Shown: positions 17,429 to 26,750, counted from the first letter of the stretch. The stretch is DNA of 64,000 nt from an uncultured Myroides sp. (GCA_913777665.1 CAJYTF010000053.1:1-64000), one strand, 5' to 3'. Numbers and translations: made by a program. Notes: generated by a model from the sequence alone, not told the origin.

Positions 17429-17782
17429 TTAAACTAATTTGGCGAAATACGTTCCTGCAAAAACTCCGATTAATCCTAAAATAATTGAAAGACTTAAATA
17501 GGTTGTAAAATTGAAATATTGCTGGGCTTGCAGCATTTTTAATAGATCTAAGGAAAAGGTAGAAAAAGTAGTGAATCCACCACAAAAACCAATTCCTAAA
17601 ATAACGAATAACTGTTGTTGGTTTGCTGCATATCTAACAAAAAGAAAGCCTAATAAAAGGCTTCCTAATGTGTTTATTAATAAGGTTGCAACAGGAAATT
17701 GCTGGTACGTGATGATCTTTCCGATCTCATATCTGCAAACAGTTCCAATTGCGCCGGCTATTGCCAATCCTAAAATATTCAT
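17429..17782 (-). CDS. crcB: Fluoride efflux channel CrcB (Fluc)
   Basis: A 117-residue protein with four transmembrane helices and the Fluc signature GFCGGFTTFSTFSLD (about residues 68-82), which includes the polar track and central Na+ site. It also has GAIGTVCRYEIGK near the N-terminus. Fluc channels export fluoride as dual-topology homodimers. Start and upstream yfhO stop overlap as TAATG. I see no crcB-type fluoride riboswitch, which is expected because the gene is internal to an operon. Confidence 0.92.
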   Translation of the reverse strand: MNILGLAIAGAIGTVCRYEIGKIITYQQFPVATLLINTLGSLLLGFLFVRYAANQQQLFVILGIGFCGGFTTFSTFSLDLLKMLQAQQYFNFTTYLSLSIILGLIGVFAGTYFAKLV

Positions 17783-20226
17783 TATATATTCTGTACTTTT
17801 TCTTCGTTCTTGTTTCTGGTTGCAAAAAATATTCCCGCAGCTACAATCAATAAGGCAATTATTGATGTGATTAACGAAATAGTGCTTCCGGTTTTAACAA
17901 CATCAGGTTCAAACGAAAACACAACTTTATGATTTCCTGCAGGGATATTCAAACCGCGCAAGGTATAATTTACTTCAACCATTTCGGCAGGTTTTCCATC
18001 AATTGAAATATTCCATCCTTTTGGATAATAAATTTCAGAAAAAACTGCAAATCCATCTGACTTATTATTGGTTTGATATTCTAATTTGTTTGGTTGGTAA
18101 TTTGTCAGTTTAATTTGCGCCAGACTATCAGCAGTAAATGTCGTTTTAGGCACATTAACCGTATTGTAAACCAATGCCGTTTCTTTTGATTTGAACGATT
18201 TCATTGTAGCCATCATTTCATCGGCATTTGCAACTTTCTGAATGTTGTTAACAAACCAGGCGTTTCCGTTAGCTTCTGGATTTTGCAAAGGAATATCGGC
18301 TCCTTCTTCGTTTTTACCAATGATATACTTTACATTGAGCATATTTAAAACTTCCAGATTTTGTTGAGCGATCTGATAATCGAACAAATCCTGAACTTTT
18401 TTAGGTTTAGCTGCGTGATATCCGCCTAATGAATGATGAAAGAACGAACTGCGCGCACTACTGAAACCGCCTTGTTGTTCAAAAACGCGAAACTGTGATT
18501 TATCTGACAATATCTGTTGATCTGCCGGAGTTTCCTGAAATGGTCTTTCAACTTGTTGTTTTGAAACAAAATTGTCTTTGTTAACGTAATTGGTATCAAT
18601 TGCAACTAAATCAACAATACCTAACAAACCGACAATAATAACGGCGGTTTTTGCATTCAGTTTTTCTTTGTAGTAAGCCACTAAAACGGCTGCAGCTAAA
18701 GCAACGAATAATAATGTACGCAATAAGTCTTTGGTGTACATTGCTTTACGGTCGTCAATTAAAGCACTGATGAAACCTGATCCGCCGTCTTGAAAAACTT
18801 GAGCATAGTAAGAATCGTTAGATCCTTCAAAATCCATCATTCCTTTTAAAACGAATAGTAAAACAAGTATTCCTGCAAAAACAATTCCCGATAGTTTTAT
18901 TGCTTTGAATTGTTCTTCTTTTGATGCTTTAAAAAATGCCTGTAAACCTAAAATTGCCAATATTGGAAAACATAATTCAGCAATTACCTGAATTGATGTT
19001 ATGGCACGGAATTTATTGTAAAGAGGTAACGTATCAATTAAAAAATCGGTTAAAAAGAAGTTATGTCCCCAAGATAATGCAATAGAAACTGCGGCACCGA
19101 CACCTAAATAGTATTTTGCCTTTCTATTATCAACAAAGAAACATAGTACAGCCAAAAACAACACGACAGCTCCAATATATGCAGGTGCGGCAACAATAGG
19201 CTGTTTACCCCAGTAAGTAGGAGCGTGGTCAGCAAATTGTTGTGCAGGAGCAGGATCGTAACCTTGCGATTGTAAAAAGCTTGAAACGTATTTGTAAGTA
19301 TTTGAATTGGTGCCGATGTTTTCACCGTTACCACCACCTGTAATTCTTGGTACTAATAAGTTGAACGTTTCAAAAATACCGTAGCTGTATTCGGTAATAT
19401 ATTCGTGCGTCATTGCATTTGTTGATTCTTTTGGAGAACCGTCTGGAGCAATAGTTAATTCGCTATCGCTTCGTGTACTGAATTTCGCATATTCTGATGT
19501 TGCCATTAAGTTGGTTGCATTCAAACCAATCGCTAAAATACCCGCGACAGCAAAAATCCCGAACATTTTTAATAAAGATGAAACCTCTTTCTGTTTGATA
19601 TAATGAACCGAATAATAAATGGTTACAATTACTAAAAATATCAGTAAATAGTACGTCATTTGAAAGTGGTTCGCTGAAATTTCCAATGCGGCTGCAATCA
19701 TTGTAAGGATTCCACCTAAGAGATATTTCTTCCTAAAAACCAAATGAACTCCGGCTAAAACCAACGGCATATAAGCAATTGCGTGTGCTTTTGCATTGTG
19801 TCCGGCTCCTAAAATTACTATCAAATAAGTTGAGAAACCAAACAATAAAGCTCCGATAAAAGCTTTTAAAGGTTTTACTTTATACGTTAAAAGCAGCAGG
19901 TAAAAACCTATGAAATATAAGAAAACGTAATCTGCAGGACGTGGAAGAAAACGGATAACATAGTCTAATTCTTTTATGTAATTATGTGGATATTTTGCAC
20001 CTAACTGATACGTTGGCATTCCGCCGAACGCATTATTCACCCAATAGGTTTCTTGGTTATTAGTCTGGCGAAAATCATTTAATTCTTTAGCCATTCCGGT
20101 ATATTGAACAATATCGGACTGAAAGATCTGCTTACCCGAAAGTACCGGATAAAAATAAGCTAAAGCAACAACTACAAAACCCAATATTGCTAAAATATGA
20201 GGCACATAGTTTTTAAAATTTTTCAT
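17782..20226 (-). CDS. YfhO family membrane protein
   Basis: An 814-residue polytopic membrane protein of the YfhO family, related to GT-C glycosyltransferases. It has about a dozen hydrophobic segments, an N-terminal periplasmic loop with FQSDIVQYTGM and WVNNAFGGMPTYQ, and a long C-terminal soluble beta-rich domain ending in a last membrane helix. YfhO-like proteins are implicated in glycosylation of lipids or teichoic acids in Firmicutes; in Flavobacteriia the substrate is unknown, but cotranscription with a glycosyltransferase fits envelope-glycan synthesis. It is translationally coupled to crcB. Near-normal length. Confidence 0.82.
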   Translation of the reverse strand: MKNFKNYVPHILAILGFVVVALAYFYPVLSGKQIFQSDIVQYTGMAKELNDFRQTNNQETYWVNNAFGGMPTYQLGAKYPHNYIKELDYVIRFLPRPADYVFLYFIGFYLLLLTYKVKPLKAFIGALLFGFSTYLIVILGAGHNAKAHAIAYMPLVLAGVHLVFRKKYLLGGILTMIAAALEISANHFQMTYYLLIFLVIVTIYYSVHYIKQKEVSSLLKMFGIFAVAGILAIGLNATNLMATSEYAKFSTRSDSELTIAPDGSPKESTNAMTHEYITEYSYGIFETFNLLVPRITGGGNGENIGTNSNTYKYVSSFLQSQGYDPAPAQQFADHAPTYWGKQPIVAAPAYIGAVVLFLAVLCFFVDNRKAKYYLGVGAAVSIALSWGHNFFLTDFLIDTLPLYNKFRAITSIQVIAELCFPILAILGLQAFFKASKEEQFKAIKLSGIVFAGILVLLFVLKGMMDFEGSNDSYYAQVFQDGGSGFISALIDDRKAMYTKDLLRTLLFVALAAAVLVAYYKEKLNAKTAVIIVGLLGIVDLVAIDTNYVNKDNFVSKQQVERPFQETPADQQILSDKSQFRVFEQQGGFSSARSSFFHHSLGGYHAAKPKKVQDLFDYQIAQQNLEVLNMLNVKYIIGKNEEGADIPLQNPEANGNAWFVNNIQKVANADEMMATMKSFKSKETALVYNTVNVPKTTFTADSLAQIKLTNYQPNKLEYQTNNKSDGFAVFSEIYYPKGWNISIDGKPAEMVEVNYTLRGLNIPAGNHKVVFSFEPDVVKTGSTISLITSIIALLIVAAGIFFATRNKNEEKVQNI

Positions 20227-20270
20227 AGTACATAAATTTGATGCTAAATGTACTTATTATTTGGTAAACG

Positions 20271-20300
20271 ATAAAAAAAAAGTCTTGCAATGCAAGACTT
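20271..20300 (-). terminator. Terminator after the DUF4834 gene (minus strand)
   Basis: GTCTTG and CAAGAC (within 20280-20300) form a stem which, read on the minus strand, is followed by at least nine T residues. Confidence 0.7.
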
Positions 20301-20305
20301 AATTA

Positions 20306-20584
20306 TTAATCAACTTCCTCAAAGTCGATATATTCTCCAACTTTTTTACGTTCTTTAGGTATTTTATTTTGTTTTAATTCCGTTTCAAAATCAGGTTGTT
20401 GTGTTTGCTGATTATTCTGATTTTGATATGCTTGCTGTTGTTTCTGAAAATTTTCTGAAACTTTACTCACTGCTTTATTCAATAAATAAGGCGCAAACAA
20501 TTTAAAGGCAAACTTAAATAAGTAGTAAACCAATATAATGATTAAAACGGTTTTTATAAAATTTTGAAAAGACGCGTGGTCCAT
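20306..20584 (-). CDS. DUF4834 family membrane protein
   Basis: A 92-residue protein with a single membrane helix (about residues 10-30, TVLIIILVYYLFKFAFKLF), a Gln/Asn-rich linker and a conserved acidic C-terminus GEYIDFEEVD. This matches DUF4834, a small Bacteroidota family of unknown function often found next to yfhO, as here. It is likely an inner-membrane protein with a cytoplasmic or periplasmic tail. Confidence 0.75.
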   Translation of the reverse strand: MDHASFQNFIKTVLIIILVYYLFKFAFKLFAPYLLNKAVSKVSENFQKQQQAYQNQNNQQTQQPDFETELKQNKIPKERKKVGEYIDFEEVD

Positions 20585-20666
20585 TTTTATTTGTTTTTTA
20601 AGAAATTATAGTCAAATATATTCAATTTAAAATAGATTAATTCTTATAGAAATCTTAAAAATAGAA

Positions 20667-21053
20667 TTATTTATTTCCACGTTGTTCTTTAGTCTTTCTC
20701 CAAAATTCATAACCACCTATAAGCTGCGATACATTTTTAAAACCTAAAGAATTAAGCATTTCAAAAGCTTCGTTACTTCTGTCACCTGATTGACAAAAAA
20801 CAATAATTTCTCGTTCTTTCGGTAAAAATTCGGTTGCACGCTTAAAGTCTTCGCTATGAATATTCAGGCTCATTGCTCCAGGTATTGTTCCTTCTCTGTA
20901 TTCTTCAGGCGTTCTAACATCGATTAGAATGGGAGTTTTATGTGTCTTTTCGATAAACTCTTTCACATCCATTCTTCTTCCATCTGCTTTACTTTCTTGT
21001 GCATTAACTGAAATACTTAAAAGAACAGTTAATATTAAAACGATTTTTTTCAT
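20667..21053 (-). CDS. Exported rhodanese-like domain protein
   Basis: 128 residues: a signal peptide (MKKIVLILTVLLSISVNAQ) followed by one rhodanese domain. The active-site loop is CQSGDRS (Cys about residue 88), after the typical LIDVRTPEEYREGTIPGA segment. Rhodaneses transfer sulfane sulfur or bind oxyanions; a periplasmic single-domain form has no assigned partner here. It is separated from the following oxidoreductase gene by 31 bp. Confidence 0.82.
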   Translation of the reverse strand: MKKIVLILTVLLSISVNAQESKADGRRMDVKEFIEKTHKTPILIDVRTPEEYREGTIPGAMSLNIHSEDFKRATEFLPKEREIIVFCQSGDRSNEAFEMLNSLGFKNVSQLIGGYEFWRKTKEQRGNK

Positions 21054-21084
21054 AGTTATATATTTAATTGTTAGTTGATAAATA

Positions 21085-22281
21085 TTACTTTACAAAATCT
21101 TCAAGATAAGAAAAACGATCTGTTAACTTACCATTTTCACAAATTGTTCCTCTCTCTAAAATTTGATCTTTATCATTATTAAAAAATGCCGGAATAATAT
21201 GTTCTATAAACATTTCACCGAAACCTTCGCTGGCATCTTTAGGTAGTTCGCATGGTAAATTATCAACCGCCATTACAACAACTGCTGCCGGGTGATCAAC
21301 CGAAACTTCTTTATTTTCGCGTGGATAATATCCGTAAATAGGATCTGCAATTGTAGAAACACGAATAGTACTGTCTATAGGTCCGTCAATATCACAAGAA
21401 ATATCTGCTACCACTTTTATGGCGTTGTTTGCGTTGTTTAACATCTCCTTGGTTAATATTTTCGGAGAACCGTCTTTATAAAAATGTCCGGCAATAAAAA
21501 TATCTGCAACTTTAGAGAATTTTTCAAAATCGCTTTCGTAAGCTGATGGATTCTTCTTAAAATCTTCAAACGATCCTTCGGTACCATCAATTTTTCTGTA
21601 ATAATCTTGCACATCAATATGCACGTAAACAGGTTCATCAAACTCTTTTGTCAAGAATTTATCAATAGAAACCTCTTTCATTTTCATGCCGTCTAAAATT
21701 TCCTTCGCACCAAAACCAACTTTACCTTTACCAGTTAAAACAACTTTAATAGGAGGTAGGTAATTTCTGTTTAATCGATCGATTAAATCTTTTTGCGACT
21801 TTAATTCTTCGGCTTTTTTCAGGTTGAACAATTCAAACTTAATTCCAAAGGCTCTAAAAGCGTTGTAAGCACCAACAATTCCGGCATATCTGCCAAAACC
21901 AATCAAGCGTGTGCCGTTTTTGTCAACCAAAGTTTCATGATCAATCAGTCGAATATTTTTCTGTAAACAAGCTTGTAATAACTTTTTATTGTATGGCTGT
22001 TTTTTAATTGTATGCGAAAAAAAGAAATAAGTTTTGTTAGGAATTAACTGATCCACAGGAACTTCTTTCACTCCAAAAAGTACATCGCAATCGGTCATAT
22101 CATCGCTAACATCGAAACCTAATGCTTGGTATTCTTCATCTTTAAATACTCTTATCGGTGAACTTTCTACTTTAAATGTGGCGGTTGGATACGTGTTTTT
22201 TACTGATAATAACTCTTGTGGAGAAAAAACAACGCGTTTGTCTGGTGGAGTTTTACCTTCGCGGATAATTCCAAATTTCAT
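21085..22281 (-). CDS. NAD(P)-dependent oxidoreductase, alanine dehydrogenase/saccharopine dehydrogenase-like
   Basis: 398 residues. The N-terminus MKFGIIREGKTPPDKRVVFS is the alanine dehydrogenase/PNT N-terminal domain; a nucleotide-binding half follows (VVLTGKGKVGFGAKEILDG, about residues 180-198) and ICD-type segments such as DISCDIDGPIDSTIR. The overall layout resembles lysine-forming saccharopine dehydrogenase (Lys1 type) more than alanine dehydrogenase. It probably makes or breaks a C-N bond with NAD(P), but the substrate cannot be decided from sequence. No lysine-pathway gene is adjacent. Confidence 0.7.
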   Translation of the reverse strand: MKFGIIREGKTPPDKRVVFSPQELLSVKNTYPTATFKVESSPIRVFKDEEYQALGFDVSDDMTDCDVLFGVKEVPVDQLIPNKTYFFFSHTIKKQPYNKKLLQACLQKNIRLIDHETLVDKNGTRLIGFGRYAGIVGAYNAFRAFGIKFELFNLKKAEELKSQKDLIDRLNRNYLPPIKVVLTGKGKVGFGAKEILDGMKMKEVSIDKFLTKEFDEPVYVHIDVQDYYRKIDGTEGSFEDFKKNPSAYESDFEKFSKVADIFIAGHFYKDGSPKILTKEMLNNANNAIKVVADISCDIDGPIDSTIRVSTIADPIYGYYPRENKEVSVDHPAAVVVMAVDNLPCELPKDASEGFGEMFIEHIIPAFFNNDKDQILERGTICENGKLTDRFSYLEDFVK

Positions 22282-22327
22282 ATATCTTTACTTTTAGATT
22301 AGCGAATATATGAAAAATAAGGGAAAG

Positions 22328-22355
22328 TAAAAAAGATGTTCGGTTGAACATCTTT
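22328..22355 (-). terminator. Terminator of the small lipoprotein gene (minus strand)
   Basis: AAAGATGTTC (22332-22341) and GAACATCTTT (22346-22355) form a 10-bp perfect stem with a GGTT loop. On the minus strand it continues into a T run. The stem overlaps the stop codon of the lipoprotein gene. Confidence 0.75.
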
Positions 22356-22551
22356 AATCACAGCTTACACTTTGGTAAACTTTATCTTCTTCTTTTGTGA
22401 CGCCATCGCAACTGCCGTCTAAACGCCCTATGTATCTTAATTGAGGTTGTTCTTCAGTTCCAATATTTTCATACACTTCGCATGTACAGGTGTCTGATGA
22501 TTCGCAACTTGCTAAAAAAGCAATTCCCAAAATTGTTAGTAGCTTCTTCAT
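22354..22551 (-). CDS. Small cysteine-rich lipoprotein, function unknown
   Basis: A 65-residue product with a lipoprotein signal (LASC, Cys16) and a mature part of about 50 residues containing five further cysteines: a CTC pair, SCDG and a C-terminal SCD. The spacing suggests two disulfides or a small metal site in the periplasm. It has its own terminator. I do not recognise the family; short secreted proteins like this are often missed in annotation. Confidence 0.6.
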   Translation of the reverse strand: MKKLLTILGIAFLASCESSDTCTCEVYENIGTEEQPQLRYIGRLDGSCDGVTKEEDKVYQSVSCD

Positions 22552-22589
22552 AATTTCTTAGCTTTTAATTAATTTAGATAAATCAAAAA

Positions 22590-23159
22590 TTAAACCAAAC
22601 TTTTAAATTCTTGTTTTAATCTGTTTTTTGCCAAATCGGTAACCGAATTAACTTCTTTATTTTGTAAAAGATTTCTTTGTAAATCATCTGCGTTAATAAC
22701 TTCTTCTTTTAAACTTGTTTTTAAAATTTGCTGTATGATTGTTTGTTTAGCCGTTGCAATTAATGCCCAGGCTTCTTCTGAAACATACAATTGTTGCGAA
22801 ATGTTAAAATCGTATTCCTGATCGATATTCTGAATTAAAAACGATGCGTAATCTTGCTTTAAATCTGAAATTGGTGCTACGCGAACTACTAATTTTTGTA
22901 AATCGATGCGTTCCATTAAAATAATCAATCGTTCGTAAGCCTGTACAATTTGTGGAGTAGATTTTCGTGCCACTTCTTGAATTTGTGGTTCATTATAAGG
23001 TTGTTGCATACGTTCTTTTAACAACTTGCGGGTTTCATTTTCTTTCGCGATCGATTTTCGATTAAAAACATAAAACAACAGCACAATTACTGCTAAACCT
23101 AATAATATAAGTAACGACTCTTTCCAGTCAACCGTAAAATTTGAAAACATTTTTATCAC
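22590..23159 (-). CDS. Membrane-anchored DUF7935-like protein
   Basis: 189 residues with one N-terminal transmembrane helix (ESLLILLGLAVIVLLFYVF, about residues 14-32) and a mostly helical cytoplasmic domain, including the stretch YERLIILMERIDLQKLVVR and a C-terminal LAKNRLKQEFKSLV. It fits the flavobacterial family I know as DUF7935, which has no assigned function. It diverges from the uvrD promoter region. A second in-frame ATG at residue 4 is equally possible as the start. Confidence 0.6.
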   Translation of the reverse strand: MIKMFSNFTVDWKESLLILLGLAVIVLLFYVFNRKSIAKENETRKLLKERMQQPYNEPQIQEVARKSTPQIVQAYERLIILMERIDLQKLVVRVAPISDLKQDYASFLIQNIDQEYDFNISQQLYVSEEAWALIATAKQTIIQQILKTSLKEEVINADDLQRNLLQNKEVNSVTDLAKNRLKQEFKSLV

Positions 23160-23194
23160 TTTTAAAAAACAAATATAAACCTAAATTAATATTA

Positions 23195-23226
23195 TTTGCT
23201 ACTTATTTTTAGTAGTAGTAACTTTG
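23195..23226 (+). promoter_or_regulatory. Promoter of the UvrD-like helicase gene
   Basis: TTTG (23195-23198) and TAACTTTG (23219-23226) are separated by 20 bp and match the Bacteroidota -33/-7 consensus (TTTG, TAnnTTTG) without mismatch. The ATG at 23247 lies 20 bp downstream, which excludes the TTG at 23196 as start. Confidence 0.65.
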
Positions 23227-23246
23227 TTTTTTCTGAAAATAAATCT

Positions 23247-25583
23247 ATGCAAAATTATATCGATCAATTAAACGATGCACAACGCGAACCTGTTTTACAA
23301 AAAGACGGACCAATGATTATTATTGCTGGTGCGGGTTCTGGTAAAACACGTGTTTTAACCTTGCGTATTGCTTATTTGATGCACTTAGGCGTTGACGCTT
23401 TCAACATTTTGTCGTTGACTTTTACCAATAAGGCGGCGCGCGAAATGAAAGAACGTATCTCTAAAATTGTTGGATCTGCCGAAGCTAAAAACTTATGGAT
23501 GGGAACTTTTCACTCGGTTTTTGCAAGGATACTTCGTGCTGAAGCTGATAAATTGGGATATCCTTCAAATTTTACCATTTACGATTCACAAGATTCACAA
23601 CGTTTGATCGGACAAATAATCAAAGAAATGCAGTTAGATAAGGATATTTACAAGCCTAAAGATGTTTTGGGCAGAATATCTAACTACAAAAACAACATGA
23701 TTACCGTAAAAGCATATTTTAATAATCCGGAATTGATGGAAGCCGATGCCATGGCAAAAAAACCACGCGTTGGAGATTTGTATCAGGCGTATGTTGAAAG
23801 ATGTTTTAAAGCTGGCGCCATGGATTTTGATGATTTATTATTGAAAACCAATGAATTGCTTGTCCGTTTTCCAGAAGTTTTGTTGAAATACCAGGATCGT
23901 TTTAGATATATTATGGTTGATGAGTATCAGGATACCAACAATTCGCAATATTTAATTGTTAAGGCGTTGGCAGATCGTTTTCAGAATATTTGTGTGGTAG
24001 GCGACGATGCACAGTCTATTTATGCGTTTCGTGGAGCCAACATCAATAATATTTTCAATTTTCAGAAAGATTTTGACGATGTTAAGGTGTATCGTTTAGA
24101 ACAAAACTATCGATCATCAAAAAATATCGTAGAAGCTGCGAATACCATTATCGATAAAAACAAAACCAAGCTTGATAAAGTTGTTTGGACGGCGAACGAT
24201 GACGGACCGAAAATTAAAATCCATAGATCTATAACCGATGCGGAAGAGGGCAGGTTTGTAGCATCAACCATTTTTGAAGAAAAAATGACGCATCAAATGA
24301 ACAATGGCGATTTCGCTATTTTGTACCGCACCAATGCACAATCGCGTGCTATGGAAGATGCCTTGCGTAAAAAGGATATTCCGTACCGTATTTATGGCGG
24401 TTTATCGTTCTATCAGCGTAAAGAAATTAAAGATGTTTTAGGATACCTGCGTTTGCTTGTAAACCCAAAAGACGAAGAAGCTTTGGTGCGTGTAATCAAT
24501 TATCCGGCACGTGGAATTGGTAATACAACGGTTGAAAAATTAAATATTGCCGCAAACCATTACAAGCGAAGTATTTTCGAGGTGATGGAACATATCGATA
24601 AAATCGATCTAAAATTAACATCGGGAACCAAGAGTAAAATCAGCGATTTTGTTACCATGATTAAAAATTTTCAGGTAATAAACGAAAATAACGATGCCTA
24701 TTATTTAACCGATTATGTAATTAAAAAAACCGGTTTGGTGCAAGAATTGAAAAAAGACGGCACGCCAGAAGGAATTACGCGTTTAGATAATATTGAAGAA
24801 CTTTTAAACGGTATTAAAGATTTTACTGAAGGACAAATTGAAGTTGATGGCGCTCGTGGAAGTTTAGCCGAATTTTTAGAAGATGTTGCGTTGGCAAGCG
24901 ATTTGGATAACGATAAAGGCGATGATGATCGTGTGGCATTAATGACCATTCACTTGGCAAAAGGATTGGAATTTCCTACGGTTTTTGTGGTAGGTATGGA
25001 AGAAGATTTATTTCCAAGTGCTATGAGTGTAAATTCACGTGCAGATTTGGAAGAAGAACGCCGTTTGTTCTACGTTGCTTTAACGCGTGCCGAACACAAA
25101 GCGTATTTAACATATGCTCAAAGTAGATACCGTTGGGGAAAATTAAGCGATTGTGATCCTTCAAGATTTATTCAAGAGATTGATCCGCAGTATTTAGAAT
25201 TTTTATCGGCTCCCGAAACCAATTACAGATATAAATCATCAATCAACGAAGATATTTTTGGCGATGTTGATAAATCTAAATTACGCCAAACAAAGCCTAT
25301 TGCCGGAATTCCGCCGAAATGGGTGCGTGAAAATGAAGATCCAAAACCAAATCACGATATAAGAAGATTGAAGGATATGAGTAAGATTTCGTCTTCAAAT
25401 TCTTCATCAAATGAAAATTCTTCGTTACAAGAAGGACAAATTATTATGCACGAACGTTTTGGTAAAGGAAAAATTCTTAACTTAGAAGGAGCAGGGGCAG
25501 ACAAAAAAGCCGAAATTCATTTTGATGTGGGTGGAATTAAAAAATTGCTCTTGCGCTTTGCAAAACTAAAACCAATCGGGTAG
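23247..25583 (+). CDS. UvrD/PcrA-type ATP-dependent DNA helicase
   Basis: A 778-residue superfamily 1A helicase: Walker A AGAGSGKT (residues 27-34), motif Ia SLTFTNKAA, motif II VDEYQDTN, motif III GDDAQSIYAFRGA, motif IV LEQNYRS, motif V MTIHLAKGLEF and motif VI FYVALTRAEH. The C-terminal tail (IIMHERFGKGKILN) is the Tudor-like PcrA/UvrD extension that binds RNA polymerase. It unwinds DNA 3'-5' in nucleotide excision and mismatch repair or removes RecA filaments. The ATG at 23247 is set by the promoter just upstream. uvrB is nearby but separate. Confidence 0.93.
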   Translation: MQNYIDQLNDAQREPVLQKDGPMIIIAGAGSGKTRVLTLRIAYLMHLGVDAFNILSLTFTNKAAREMKERISKIVGSAEAKNLWMGTFHSVFARILRAEADKLGYPSNFTIYDSQDSQRLIGQIIKEMQLDKDIYKPKDVLGRISNYKNNMITVKAYFNNPELMEADAMAKKPRVGDLYQAYVERCFKAGAMDFDDLLLKTNELLVRFPEVLLKYQDRFRYIMVDEYQDTNNSQYLIVKALADRFQNICVVGDDAQSIYAFRGANINNIFNFQKDFDDVKVYRLEQNYRSSKNIVEAANTIIDKNKTKLDKVVWTANDDGPKIKIHRSITDAEEGRFVASTIFEEKMTHQMNNGDFAILYRTNAQSRAMEDALRKKDIPYRIYGGLSFYQRKEIKDVLGYLRLLVNPKDEEALVRVINYPARGIGNTTVEKLNIAANHYKRSIFEVMEHIDKIDLKLTSGTKSKISDFVTMIKNFQVINENNDAYYLTDYVIKKTGLVQELKKDGTPEGITRLDNIEELLNGIKDFTEGQIEVDGARGSLAEFLEDVALASDLDNDKGDDDRVALMTIHLAKGLEFPTVFVVGMEEDLFPSAMSVNSRADLEEERRLFYVALTRAEHKAYLTYAQSRYRWGKLSDCDPSRFIQEIDPQYLEFLSAPETNYRYKSSINEDIFGDVDKSKLRQTKPIAGIPPKWVRENEDPKPNHDIRRLKDMSKISSSNSSSNENSSLQEGQIIMHERFGKGKILNLEGAGADKKAEIHFDVGGIKKLLLRFAKLKPIG

Positions 25584-25681
25584 GTTAGTTTCAAGTTTAA
25601 GGTTCAATGTTTGAAGTTCCTTTAGGTTTATATTAATCATTCACGAATTAGCATATTTTCAAATTACCTAATTGTAAAAAA

Positions 25682-26302
25682 ATGGCAAAATTTATAAAAA
25701 TATATCCTGACAATCCTAATGAAAAGGAAATTCAGAAAGTAGTAAAAATATTAAAAGAAGGTGGTTTAGTTATTTATCCAACCGATACTGTTTATGGTTT
25801 AGGCTGCGATATTACAAATACAAAGGCTTTAGAACGTATCGCAAAAATTAAGGGAATCAAACTAGAAAAAGCAAATTTTTCGTTTGTTTGTAACGATTTA
25901 AGCAATATTTCTGAATACGTAAAAAATTTAGATACATCGTCGTTTAAAATTTTAAAGCGCGCGTTGCCTGGTCCGTACACTTTTATTTTAGAAGGAAACA
26001 ACAACTTGCCAAAAGAGTTTAAAAAGAAAAAAACAGTCGGAATACGTGTGCCCGATAACAGCATTGCCTTAGAATTGGTAAAGCAATTGGGAAATCCTAT
26101 TGTTTCAACATCAATTTATGATGACGATGAAGTGATTGAATACACAACCGATCCGGAATTGATTTTTGAAAAATGGCAAAATAAAGTCGATGTTGTAATT
26201 GATGGTGGGTATGGCGATAATACCGCATCAACAATTATTGATTTAACCGGAAGCGAACCTGAAGTGATTCGTGAAGGAAAAGGAAGTATTGATATATTTT
26301 AA
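25682..26302 (+). CDS. YciO-like protein of the Sua5/TsaC/YrdC family
   Basis: 206 residues of YrdC fold. The start [14 protein letters not shown], the motif [13 protein letters not shown] (residues 32-44), PGPYTFIL and the C-terminal ASTIIDL...[10 protein letters not shown] align well with E. coli YciO, also about 206 residues, rather than with TsaC/Sua5. TsaC and Sua5 make threonylcarbamoyl-AMP for the TsaD reaction; YciO is a paralogue whose role is less certain. Database pipelines usually name it L-threonylcarbamoyladenylate synthase. Whether it supplies TsaD (window start) depends on whether a true TsaC exists elsewhere. Confidence 0.82.
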   Translation: MAKFIKIYPDNPNEKEIQKVVKILKEGGLVIYPTDTVYGLGCDITNTKALERIAKIKGIKLEKANFSFVCNDLSNISEYVKNLDTSSFKILKRALPGPYTFILEGNNNLPKEFKKKKTVGIRVPDNSIALELVKQLGNPIVSTSIYDDDEVIEYTTDPELIFEKWQNKVDVVIDGGYGDNTASTIIDLTGSEPEVIREGKGSIDIF

Positions 26303-26306
26303 AACA

Positions 26307-26331
26307 AAAACCAGCCTAATAAGCTGGTTTT
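26307..26331. terminator. Bidirectional terminator between the yciO-like and Nudix genes
   Basis: AAAACCAGC (26307-26315) pairs with GCTGGTTTT (26323-26331) around a 7-nt loop, flanked by A and T runs. It separates two convergent genes and overlaps the Nudix stop codon. Confidence 0.75.
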
Positions 26332-26750
26332 ATTATGTGTTTTTCAATTGAATCGCGAATAATTTCGGCATGATCAAAAGCTAGAGCAGGTAATTCATCT
26401 ACAGAAAACCATTTAACTGCTTTGGCATCATCTTTTGCCTTTGCTTCAGCTAAACTGTCAATTTCTCCTATAAAAGCAACAGATATGGTATGATGACGTG
26501 GATCTCTATTTGGATTTCCATACGCTTTAATTTGTTTCACCTGAAAAAGCTGAATATCTGTTTCTTCAAAAAGTTCACGTTTAGCAGCTGTTTCCAACTC
26601 TTCATTTTCATCAACAAAACCACCAGGTAAAGCCCAATAATCTTTAAAAGGATCGTTCAACCGCTGAATTAACAAAATTTCGTAGCTGCTGTTTATCTTT
26701 CTAAACAAAACAACATCAATAGTTACAAATATTTTTGGAGTATAGTTCAT
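26316..26750 (-). CDS. Nudix hydrolase
   Basis: 144 residues with a complete Nudix box, GGFVDENEELETAAKRELFE continuing to ET (about residues 43-64, GX5EX7REUXEE). The YGNPNRDPRHHTIS segment after the box is common in ADP-ribose pyrophosphatase-like members. It probably hydrolyses a nucleoside diphosphate derivative; the substrate is not readable. There is no C-terminal winged helix, so it is not an NrtR-type repressor. It begins right after the stop of the DMT transporter, so the two are cotranscribed. Confidence 0.85.
   Translation of the reverse strand: MNYTPKIFVTIDVVLFRKINSSYEILLIQRLNDPFKDYWALPGGFVDENEELETAAKRELFEETDIQLFQVKQIKAYGNPNRDPRHHTISVAFIGEIDSLAEAKAKDDAKAVKWFSVDELPALAFDHAEIIRDSIEKHIIKPAY

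Noticed and set aside
17424..17585. Longer N-terminus of the glycosyltransferase
   Set aside because: It would overlap crcB extensively and precedes the conserved start motif; the extra residues look like the antisense-frame reading of crcB.
17782..20305. Fluoride riboswitch for crcB
   Set aside because: crcB is internal to the yfhO operon with a TAATG junction, and I could not recognise a crcB-motif RNA upstream of yfhO.
23196..23246. N-terminal extension of the helicase from TTG 23196
   Set aside because: The extension overlaps the -33/-7 promoter and does not resemble the family; the ATG at 23247 starts the conserved protein.
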